64,000 nt of DNA from Amphibalanus amphitrite (taxonomy: Eukaryota; Arthropoda; Thecostraca; Balanomorpha; Balanidae): NCBI RefSeq assembly GCF_019059575.1, contig NW_024881501.1, forward strand, positions 186,001-250,000, read 5' to 3'. This document shows, one piece after another, positions 21,216-29,541 of this stretch; position 1 is the first letter of the stretch, and the number at the start of each line of letters is the position of its first letter. A program made the translations under genes and the position numbers. The notes below the pieces were generated by a model. The model saw only the letters and a program-made list of their open reading frames with translations. It was not told the origin of the DNA and ran no database searches.

Positions 21216-21603
21216 TGTAGTCTATAGATGGACCGGCGCCAGGCGTGAGGCGGATGACTATTCCCGCCCGATGCCCTGATGGGCCGACATGTTTGACTGT
21301 GATAGTTCGAAGCACGATATGTGTAATAAATAAATGTAAAAAAAGGTCACAGAGTTGAACGTTCATGCCTTTTCATATTTACATAAGCTGATCGGTACAT
21401 TATTTATTGTTACAATTGCCTTAATGATAGAAAAAGGCAAGATGCACATATGTGAATCCAGTAGAAAAAGCAGAATACAATCGTGCACATTTTCACCGAT
21501 GACTAGGCACATATAACAAAGCATGAACCAATCCGGGTCGTGGCATATGGATACGAGTGCGACCCTACTCCACACCAACCTTGAAAACGTTTCTACACCC
21601 ATG
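21216..21603. other. hAT 3' flank
   Basis: Transposase 3' UTR with an AATAAATAAA polyadenylation-like signal near 21327, then the subterminal repeat and right terminus. Confidence 0.55.
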
Positions 21604-21782
21604 GCTATTACTAGAAAAGTTGTGAACCGATTTTCTTATTTCTTGCACGAGAAGATCCGCAATTCAATTTTTAACAGGTAGCCAAAATTTCACATTAACA
21701 TTATGTTTGCGGCGCGAGTTATTGGCGAAAAACAGGAGGGGTGGGCGAAATCCGCCCCCCCCCCTCCCTTCCACTGCGCGTG

Positions 21783-22108
21783 TTAAAACTTGAGCTGCTG
21801 GGCGTTCCGGCGGAAGCCGAAGGCCTCATTCAGGGCCAGCACCAGCGCCTTGGCCAAGCCGAACGGAACCAGTGTCGACTGGACCGAGTGGTGCCACCAC
21901 AGGATGGCCAGCTCGGCCGGACCCCAGCGGGCGAACTTGCTGGCCGCTGAGGCGCCTTTGGTGGGCGGCCGATACGGCTCCTTGTCGTCCAGGCCGAACT
22001 GGGTGCGCCGCGTCCGCCGGTAGTGGGGCTGCACGGCCTCCACCACCCGGATCAGCCGGTGACCTCCTCGGTGTCCACCACCGGGCCGTCGGGCAGACGC
22101 AGTGGCTC
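21783..22108 (-). pseudogene. Gene family copy B, terminal exon with frameshift
   Basis: After acceptor TTGTTCCAG the first 18 codons (EPLRLPDGPVVDTEEVTG) continue the frame of the 22616-22365 exon, then TGA. A frame offset by one base continues open to the TAA at 21783-21785 with a plausible membrane-associated protein (RTQFGLDDKEPYRPPTKG, then AILWWHHSVQSTLVPFGLAK). One base was probably lost near 22053, or the short form is real. The MITE at 14701-21782 joins exactly at this stop codon. Confidence 0.5.
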
Positions 22109-22364
22109 CTGGAACAAATCACAAACAAACATTTGAAATAATGCTTATCTTGCGTTGCTTGCAATGCTTGCAAGACACCATTGTCGTCTAGTGGCATCGG
22201 CACTTTATATATTTATTGTAGTGATTCACCAGAAAGCCGGCGTAAAACGGCTGTTGATATAGACCTACTACAGCGTGCGGATCACAGAGCCTACTGCAAG
22301 TTTGCCATCAAGTATGCTACTTGGCGATATGGGTCGCAGCAGCGTCGGTGCGCACTGCGCTCAC

Positions 22365-22616
22365 CTCGGCAGCGCGGGCGCCCCGTGCAGCGGCTGGGGC
22401 CGGTGCAGCCGGAGGCGACGACGGAGCCGTCTCGCCGGCCCAGGAGGGACCCGGCTCGGGCTCCCAGGTGTCCTCCCAGGTCCGGTTGGCAGGCCCAGGT
22501 GCGCTGGGCACGCTGGGTGGGGCGGCCAGTGCGGCCCACGATGGCCCCTGCTGCGGCAGCCGGGCCGGCGAAGGCGGCATTACTGTCCGGTACCCGGCGT
22601 CCGAAGACGTCGTACC
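22365..22616 (-). pseudogene. Gene family copy B, proline-rich exon
   Basis: 252 nt open, phase 0 at both ends, acceptor CTTCCACAG and donor GTGAGC. The product is Pro/Ala/Ser-rich (GTTSSDAGYRTVMPPSPARL at the start). It joins in phase to the exon at 22108. No known domain. Confidence 0.5.
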
Positions 22617-22638
22617 CTGTGGAAGTTGAACAGCAGCT

Positions 22639-22929
22639 TTAGCCAGTTTCATGACGGCACTTTTGGGGCACACTTGGTGCAATTTGGTTAGCTCCATATT
22701 TAGGTTCGATCAGTTTCAGCATATGTTGCACTAGTTCAATATGTACCCGAGGTCTCACATTATCAGACATTAGGTACTTTCCAACCAGATATTGGAATAG
22801 TTTCATGATACCTATGGTGATTTTTGTTGTAAAAGAGATTTGCTCAGTTTTGGTAAAGTTTGGTGCATTCGTCAGATGACTCGCGAATAAAACAGCTGCA
22901 TGCTTGAGAACATTGCTGGTGATCAACAT
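22639..22929 (-). other. Small open frame of unknown status between copy B exons
   Basis: 96 codons (contains IGIMKLFQYLVGKYLMSDN) in AT-rich sequence between the truncated exon 4 and the proline-rich exon. No family recognised; it could be chance or an inserted fragment. Confidence 0.2.
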
Positions 22930-22990
22930 CTGCTAAAACAAAGCAAAACAAGTTTTCAATTGTTGGTTTTGCTGAGCCGGTTAGGCTCCA

Positions 22991-23014
22991 TCATCGGCGG
23001 CCGCTGGGAGTCGG
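22991..23014 (-). pseudogene. Gene family copy B, exon 4 (truncated)
   Basis: Starts like exon 4 of D after GCGACAG, but the sequence jumps from CAGCGG to CCGCCGATG, omitting about 60 bp between short repeats, and leaves homology after GATG. Exon 4 is therefore destroyed in B. Confidence 0.7.
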
Positions 23015-23219
23015 CTGTCGCAAACCAAACAGCAGCAACATATCATGACTGGGCTGTGAGTGGGCCTGTCGATAAGATACCTGCAGCCTGCAGCTCCCCC
23101 CACGCAGGTCGGTGCAGTGGAAACCAAGATACTATCGCAGCGTCATTGAACACTCCTAAACGTCATTCATATAGTGGATATTGACGATAAATATTGTTTT
23201 TAAATATCAAATAGCTTAC

Positions 23220-23382
23220 CGTTTTTGGGCAGCTCAGTGACAATGAGATGCCGGAGGTGCTGGACAAAGTAGGTCAGCGCCTCCTGGATGGTCTTGGTCA
23301 CCACGACCAACGCCGCCCCGTACGTGCCCAGGGTCTTGTTGGCCATGGTGAACCAGGAGAACGCCTGACCGTCCTCCGACAT
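23220..23382 (-). pseudogene. Gene family copy B, exon 3
   Basis: 163 nt, acceptor TGCCAG and donor GTAAGC, phase 0 to 1. Encodes MSEDGQAFSWFTMANKTLGT then a hydrophobic GAALVVVTKTIQEALTYFV, identical to copy D by eye. A membrane or amphipathic helix is likely; function unknown. Confidence 0.72.
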
Positions 23383-23561
23383 CTGGCAATGGCAGCACCC
23401 TCTGTCAGGCGGCTGCTCATTTGTTTACAGATTTTTCTTATTAAAAATACAATTATTGGCCACCTTTGATATTTAGTACGATTGTTATAATGTAAGTACT
23501 TAGGATATAAGACCCCTGGCTGCTCAAATACATCACAACTTATCGACAAAGCTCGTCTTAC

Positions 23562-23647
23562 CTCTGCTGTCTGCCATTCGGCCAGCGTGGCGCCTACAAT
23601 GGCGCCAGTCCTGTTATCCAGACATGGAAAGAACAATGAACAGAATC
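23562..23647 (-). pseudogene. Gene family copy B, exon 2 (frameshifted)
   Basis: Same borders as D exon 2 but 86 nt instead of 85: D has GGATACAGG where B has GGATAACAGG, giving an immediate TAA after the hydrophobic ILFIVLSMSG start. Confidence 0.72.
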
Positions 23648-23952
23648 CTGCAGAAATAATACATTGCAGTTAGTGATATTGGCACTAAGCGTACTTATGC
23701 AGATGAATTAATCTAACCGTCACCTGTCCTTGTTCACCTTCAGGTCACCTTGTTTGTGGCGACAAAAGGCCAGCGTGCACGGTGTGCATGAACTCCAGTG
23801 TTTCACCTGTTTGTCCACGATGTTCCACACAGCGTACTTTCAGTACCTAGCAAGTTGCAGTACACTCTGAGCACCTGACCTACGGTAATACCATGCCAGT
23901 GATAACTAAATAAATACAAATAAGGAAACCCCAATGTAATACGCGGGCTCAC

Positions 23953-24233
23953 CAAATCCGTGGGGTACCGGCGCCTTCGGCAAGTCCGCTCCCGACACCG
24001 GCTGCGGCCCCGGCTGCGGCTCCCGTTACAGCTTTCGCTCCAGCTTGCATTAGCCTTTGAATTCTTTTCTATGTATTCTCTTATTTTCTTCTTCTCTCCT
24101 GCGGGTCTGCGTCTGCGACTTCGGTCCCGGCCGTCTCTTCGGCCGCTGGGGCTGCTGCTGCGAATGACGCCGCCACCTCTACCGGCTCCCGGTCGGCAGC
24201 TGGAGCTGTTGCGTAGCTGCCAGCTGCACCCGC
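23953..24233 (-). pseudogene. Gene family copy B, exon 1
   Basis: Homologous to 61187-60909 with donor GTGAGC at the same place. Gln/Arg/Lys-rich product. Several indels relative to D shift the frame. Confidence 0.55.
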
Positions 24234-24270
24234 CTATGCTTGTTTCTGGCTAGAGCCAGATAGGCGCCCG

Positions 24271-25892
24271 CAGGGGCGGATCCAGGAAAACTCCAAGGGG
24301 AGGGTCATGAATCGAAGTGGTGCCCCTACCTATACCCAAAATTAAAAGCTCATCGGATTTCAGCCACTTCATTTTGGTGGTGCCCTATTTTCGTTTTTTT
24401 TAAATATTTTATTTTGTGTGTGTTGCCCCTGGCGGGCCTGTGGTGCCCCTGCTAGGCCGCAGGTGCCCCTGACAGGTTTGTGGTGCCCCTGGAAGGACTG
24501 TGGTGCCCCCTGACAAGCCTGAAGTGCCAACAACAGGCCAGTGGTGCATCTAACAGGCCCATGGTGCCCCTGCGAGGCCGGTGGTGCCCCTGGCAGGCCG
24601 GTACCCGTGCTAGGCCGCCGGTGCCCCTGGGCTCTGACAGGACTGTGGTGCCACTGATAAGCCTGAAATGTCCCCGACAGGCACGTGGTGCCCCTGACGG
24701 GCCAAAGATGCCCCTGCGAGGCCGGTGGTGCCCCTGACAGGCCTGTGGTGCCCCTGTTAGGTCTTTGGTGCCCCTGACAGGCTTGTGGTGCCTCTGGAAG
24801 GACTGTGGTGCCCCTGGGCCCTGATAAGCCTGAGGTGCCCCTGACAGGCTCGTGGTGCCCTTGCTAGGTCTGTGGTGCCCCTGGCAGGCCTGTGGTGCCC
24901 CTGCGAGGCCGGTGGTGCCCCTGGCAGGCCTGTGGTGCCCCTGGAAAGACTGTGGTGCCCCTGGGCCCTGACAAGACTGAGGTGCACCTGCCAGGCCCGT
25001 GGTATCCCCGACAAGCCTGTGGTGCCCTTGCTAGGCCTGTGGTGCCCCTGACAGGCCTGTGGTGCCCCTGGCGGGCCTGTGGTGCCCCTGCTAGACCACT
25101 GCTGCCCCTGGGCCCTGACAGGACTGTGGTGCCCCTGACAAGCATGAAGTGCCCCCACAGGCCCGTGGTGCCCCTGACAGGCCCAAGGTGCCCCTGCGAG
25201 ATCGGTGGTGCCCCTGGCAGGCCTGCGGTGCCCCTGGCGGGCCTGTGGTGCCTCTGCTAGGCCGCTGGTGCCCCTGGGCTCTTACGGGACTGTGGTGCCC
25301 CTGACAACCCTGAAGTGCCTCCGACAGGCCCGTGGTGCCCCTGACAGACTCAAGGTGCCCCTGCGAGGCCTGTGGTGCCCCTGACAGGCCTGTGGTGCCC
25401 CTGCAAGGCCTCTGGTGCCCCTGGAAAGACTGTGGTGCCCCTGGGTCCTGACAAGCCTGACGTGTCCCTGCCAGGCCTTTGGTGCCCCCGACAGGCCCGT
25501 GGTGCCCTTGCTAGGCCTTTGGTGCCCCTGACAGGCCTGTGGTGCCCCTGGCGGGCCTGTGGTGCCCCTGCTAAGCCACTGCTGCCCCTGGGCCCTGACA
25601 GGACTGTGGTGCCCCTGACAAGCCTGAAGTGCCCCCACAGGCCCAAGGTGCTCCTGCGAGGCCAACGGTGCCCCTGGCAGGCCTCTGGTGCCCCTGGCAG
25701 GTCTGTGGTGGCCCTGGCAGACTTGTGATGCTTTTGCTAGGCCGATGGTGCTCCTGACAGGCGTGTGGTGCCCCTGACAGGTCCGTGGTGCCCCTGCTAG
25801 GCCTGTGGTGCCCCTGGCGGGCCTGTGGTGCCCCCGAGCCCCAAGGAGGGGGTCATGACCCATGTGACCCCCCCCCCTTGGATCCGCCACTG
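24271..25892. mobile_element. hAT MITE filled with a minisatellite
   Basis: 8-bp duplication GGCGCCCG at 24263-24270 and 25893-25900. Inverted ends are CAGGGGCGGATCCAGG and, on the complement, CAGTGGCGGATCCAAGG. Copy D (61215) has the unoccupied site GGCGGCCGC. The interior 24430-25850 is a ~30-bp GTGGTGCCCCTG minisatellite. No transposase. Confidence 0.9.
24430..25850. repeat. GTGGTGCCCCTG minisatellite
   Basis: About 45 units, mostly about 30 bp, built on GGCCTGTGGTGCCCCTG(A/G)CA, with higher-order repetition (for example 24960-25140 resembles 25440-25620). Long open frames here on both strands reflect the multiple-of-three unit. Confidence 0.9.
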
Positions 25893-25900
25893 GGCGCCCG

Positions 25901-26545
25901 CTGCTCTCCTCGATGGGCTGAGGCTGGGGCTGTATGCGGGACCGGGGACCGTTGACCGGCGCGCTGGTGGGGCTGCGCGCGGTCGCTTCTGGTGGGGCTG
26001 CCTTGTCGGGGCCTCCCCGTAGGCGGCGGCTGGTAGAGGCGACGGCGGCATGGGCCGCTTGACGGCTTTTTTGGGGGGACTTAGGGCGGATCCAGCCACC
26101 CTGGGGTCGGCGAGGCCTTTTTTTACCTGCCGTGTATTTTTTTTAGCCTGGCCTTAGGATGTTTCCTTTGGCCTTGTTGGAGCTCCTTGTTCTAAAGCAG
26201 ACACGAGAAGGTGTCTGTGGCCTGGGCATCAGCCACACGATTGCAACCCCTGGTCACCTTCTTTGTGGCGACGAAAGGCGAGCGTGCAATAAGCCGAACT
26301 CAGTGTACATGCTAGTACACGATATTCCACACAGCGTACTCGTGACCTTAGTTCGACCCCATCTACGATCAATTTTCCAGAACAACTTCTCAGGGAGGAT
26401 GGCATTGATCATTGAAATTGGCAGTGTCTTCTTTCAGCCGCGACATCGGCCTTTGTTTCATATGTTCCTTCCGTTATCTAGCTTTGAAAAAAAACACTTT
26501 GTAGATCTTCGTATACGTCAATGTGAACACTACAGTTTCCTACGA
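25901..26545. repeat. Segmental duplicate of 61215-61845
   Basis: Continues the homology between B and D upstream of exon 1 at high identity. The homology ends at about 26540, where D carries a hAT end at 61845. Confidence 0.8.
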
Positions 26546-26862
26546 TCGTAAATGACGAACTAACAAAGTGGTTGGCGGGTCCAACGAAGTACTGGTGTCT
26601 GATGCCCTGTCGGTTGTGTTTGCTTTTGTACCTTTTTCCGCGTTGGTTGATGGGACGATAAGCCCTAAGCAGCTAACCATGTGATGTATTGCATTCTTGC
26701 TTGATTTGATTGCATACACTTCGCATTTACCCTTGCATGCACTACTGGTGTGTATTTACATTGACTTGAAGATTTGTGTATTTCATTGACCAATTTGGGT
26801 TTTCGTTGTCTGCTTTGGCAGCTTTGTTGACGCCTGGTTACTTTGTGTGTCTGCTGATTGCA
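26546..26862. other. Unique sequence between copies B and C
   Basis: No gene or repeat recognised. Confidence 0.5.
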
Positions 26863-27042
26863 TCATAATCCACATGTGTATGGGCCACGGGCGCACGAGC
26901 AATGGCCAGATGTAGCAATGACACCGGCGCTGCGCTGGCTGCTACGGTGACGCCGCGTCACACCGCCACGTTCGGTGAGAGCGTCACTTTTCACAGCGCC
27001 CTCGGCTGAGGTTGCCGATTCGGCCGATGCACTGCTAAGGCC
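26863..27042 (-). pseudogene. Gene family copy C, terminal exon
   Basis: After acceptor TAGTTACCAG, phase 0, open to TGA at 26865-26863. Starts GLSSASAESATSAEGAVKSD. It fits directly behind exon 5 (phase 0). Not similar to the A or D exon 6; the family seems to differ in its C-terminal part. Confidence 0.5.
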
Positions 27043-27321
27043 CTGGTAACTACAACGTTTTATGTAATGAGATACAAAACACAAATAGTCAAAACAGTAC
27101 CAAATCTGGAAATAGCTATACACCTCACATCTAGCGAGTTTCACGAAGAGCAAGAGGTGTAGTTTAACCAACCTTGTAAACTCAGTAAGTGCCATTGAGC
27201 CAGCTGCCAGCTGGTCGTTCATTTATTTCAGTCACTATCATCCTTCTACCGTTGTAATAGAAAACGGCCAGGCCACGGCTATCATCAGTACCTGACGGGA
27301 ATGGGAAAAGAAGCTGCTTAC

Positions 27322-27480
27322 CATGAATGCTTGCCGGAGGTCCGCCACAAAGCCGGTTATCTGCTTCCGGCGACCGTAGGCGGAATAGTCCCGCTCAGAC
27401 CCCGCCAACGAGTGCGCCCGCACCTCGGCGCCCGTCTGAGGGTCATGATGGAACTTTCCGGCCTCCCGGAGCTCCCGTCC
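27322..27480 (-). pseudogene. Gene family copy C, exon 5
   Basis: 159 nt, same length and phases as D exon 5, with the shared core ERDYSAYGRRKQI. Acceptor TTGCTGCAG, donor GTAAGC. More diverged than the A/B/D group. Confidence 0.7.
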
Positions 27481-27599
27481 CTGCAGCAACAGAGAGTCAG
27501 TCAAACACACGGCATTCGGATTTGACAAGATATGCGTTGACAACGGACACTGGTGTGGTTCATTGGTATGGTCAGTTACGGATGTGAGAAAGTACTTAC

Positions 27600-27755
27600 A
27601 GCGATGTTGTGGAAGTCTCGGTTGACGCTGCTCCTTAACCGGGCCACCAGGCGTGTTGCCGACCCGCCGACCGTCTCGGCAGCTCGGCGCAGCGCCTCGT
27701 CCAGCTTCACCGTGCTGGTGAGTGGTGATAGCCAGCAGTAGCCGCTGGCAGTCGG
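27600..27755 (-). pseudogene. Gene family copy C, exon 4 (4-nt insertion)
   Basis: 156 nt against 152 in D; the extra four bases fall near 27712-27720 and move the frame, so the conserved LDEALRRAAETVGG part is out of phase with the start of the exon. The donor is GTAAGT, whereas A and D have GC donors. Confidence 0.65.
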
Positions 27756-27883
27756 CTGGCAACACACCGTCTGTGAACTTACACCTCTGTCGCTCGCTTG
27801 TCAAACAGTAACGGAAACAGGCATTGGAAACACATATATGGTCTTATGTTTGTTATCGCCGTATAGCTTTACTCAATACTCAC

Positions 27884-28049
27884 TGTTTTTCGGCAGGGTT
27901 GAGGCGATGAGTGGACGCAGGCGTTCGTTGAAGAGCCGCAGTGCTCTCATGACGAGGTCGGTCACCACGACCAGCACAGCCCCGTAGGTGCCCAGGGCTT
28001 TGCTGGCCATGGTGTACCAGGACCACGTCTGCGACGACTCTTCATTGAA
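27884..28049 (-). pseudogene. Gene family copy C, exon 3
   Basis: 166 nt, phase 0 to 1, acceptor TGATTGCAG and donor GTGAGT. Shares WYTMASKALGTYGAVLVVVT with the other copies. Exons 1-2 of C were not found upstream, where TTAA and LTR elements occupy the sequence. Confidence 0.7.
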
Positions 28050-28257
28050 CTGCAATCACACGACATAAGACACACATATGGATAAACAATCAACTTTTGA
28101 ACTGTGAGGGGCCAATTATGTTGTCACGGCTGATGTGACTGAGATATGAAAGTACTCTAACGACTGCGCGCGCCGCTGTTTTTACGTTATCTTTGAAAAA
28201 CATTATATTGGGGGGGGGAGATCGTAACCACCCCTACCCTGACAAGGCGAGGTTTAA

Positions 28258-29250
28258 CCCTATTCCTGGCGGGCTCCGCCGGGACAAGAAACTGGCGGGG
28301 GGGGGCCGATTCGGCCCCCCCTTCAGATCTCAAAAACTACACATCGCAGCGACAAACGGTAAACGGCATCGGATACGCACGGTCAAGATCTACAATTTTT
28401 ACAAAGGTCATTTTCAGGTCAGGTCAAAGATGACGTCACAGGGGTCGAAAAAGTCAAAATGGCGGCGCTAGATATGGAGAGAGTTTTTCTCGAATTACTT
28501 TCGAATTAGTCAAGATAGGAACAAACTAAGGGCAGCATCGTGATCCTCTCGTCAATCCGCATCGAATGATATATATGTTGACCTCGAAAGGTCAAGGTCA
28601 AAGGTTGACCTCAGGTCACGTGACCTCGAGGTCATCATGTATAGCATTCGATGCGTCTTGACGAGCTGAACACAATGAGACCATCCACGCGTCTGTATCT
28701 TGTTCCTGTACGGAGTTATTGGCCAAAAACCTTTGGTGACCTTTGCTGACGTCACATGACCTCACAGCTGCCCAACAGCAAAACAGACCTCAAGGTAGTG
28801 AAGGTTGATCGTATATGAAGTCATGTATGGTATATGGGGCCATTCCGACCCGTTTTAGTGGTAAAAACAGGGAGTTGATTTTTCCCCCATTAACTTATAA
28901 TGGGGAGGTCGCGAAACTGACCTGACCTTAGATCACCGATATCAAAATTCCGAGATATACAAATTGCACATACTGGTACCTTAACTAAAGCCTGAAGAGA
29001 AGAAATTGATCGGTCAAAAACTCTAGCTCTGGCGTGATTGCAAACTTTTCTGAGGTAGGGTCACCAAACCGCCTCTGGTGACCTGACCTGAGGTCAGATC
29101 AACTCAAAATTTTCAGACATGTTGCGTAGAAGCCTTTTAGGAAAAGTCAGAAAATTTGAGCTTCCTAGCTCAACGAGTTTGGGAGAAATAACCAAAAAAC
29201 CTCAGGGGGGGGGGGGGGGCTCCTGAGGCCCCCCCCCGCCAGGAATAGGG
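28258..29250. mobile_element. TTAA piggyBac-like MITE (993 bp), AGGTCA-rich
   Basis: TTAA at 28254-28257 and 29251-29254; inverted ends CCCTATTCCTGGCGGG. G/C foldbacks at about 28297-28321 and 29204-29238. Its interior 28350-28920 is nearly identical to 6085-6650 of the MITE with CCCGCGCACCGACGG ends, including AGGTCACGTGACCT at about 28614. Confidence 0.9.
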
Positions 29251-29306
29251 TTAAAGGGATCCTCCCGCTCTTGTTGTAAGTTATAGCTTACTTTCAAGAT
29301 CATGGT

Positions 29307-29423
29307 TGTGCCGGCTGCTTAGATGTAGGCAGCCGGATAAGTGTCACGTGAATATGTCACGTTCTGTGTTATTTGTGTTGTGTGTGATAGTGAGTGAAAA
29401 ATAGAGATTAGCATCACGCCACA
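29307..29423 (+). repeat. 5' LTR (117 bp)
   Basis: Begins TGTGCCGG and ends GCCACA. An 8-bp inverted repeat CCGGCTGC/GCAGCCGG lies at the start and two TCACGT words follow. Identical to 33699-33815. Confidence 0.92.
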
Positions 29424-29437
29424 TGGTGTCAGAAGTG
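29424..29437 (+). promoter_or_regulatory. Primer-binding site
   Basis: TGGTGTCAGAAGTG directly follows the LTR. From memory it resembles the complement of a tRNA-Leu 3' end; the tRNA assignment needs a database check. Confidence 0.65.
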
Positions 29438-29541
29438 AAAGTATCTTATTTGTAAATATTTTGTATTTTTTCACATAGACCTGAAATGATTAACTTTCGA
29501 TTGGAACAAAATATCTGATATACTTTCATGCAATCACTGCT

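Larger units (their letters stand above)
15398..21603 (+). mobile_element. Complete 6.2 kb hAT transposon
   Basis: 8-bp target duplication GCTATTAC at 15390-15397 and 21604-21611; ends CATGGGCGTAACTTTG and, on the complement, CATGGGTGTAGAAACG. Subterminal copies of TTGGTGTGG and its complement (15420-15475, 21570-21580) look like hAT transposase binding repeats. It carries a two-exon transposase gene (16555-16637 and 18756-21088) and a MITE in the intron. Confidence 0.88.
14701..21782. mobile_element. TTAA piggyBac-like MITE split by a hAT transposon
   Basis: TTAA at 14697-14700 and 21783-21786; inverted ends CACGCGCAGTGGAAGGG and its complement CCCTTCCACTGCGCGTG. G/C foldbacks are inside each end (about 14742-14769 and 21737-21772). 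Without the hAT insertion it would be about 0.87 kb. The internal unit TTTACAC...GTTACCGGCCGATTTTC occurs at about 14931, 15137 and, split by the insertion, 15380/21620. The right TTAA coincides with the stop codon of the copy B terminal exon. Confidence 0.88.

Noticed and set aside
22639-22929. 96-codon minus-strand frame as a gene-family exon
   Set aside because: No equivalent in copies A, C or D and no clear splice borders; kept only as a low-confidence feature.
24430-25850. Regular repeats suggestive of a CRISPR array
   Set aside because: Units are contiguous and diverged with no unique spacers, are bounded by hAT ends, and the genome is eukaryotic.
25282-25890. 202-codon minus-strand frame with QGHHRPARGTT repeats
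   Set aside because: A product of the 30-bp minisatellite inside a hAT MITE.
26159-26551. 130-codon plus-strand frame conserved at 61469-61810
   Set aside because: The conservation is explained by recent segmental duplication; no domain, and the two copies differ by frame-changing indels.
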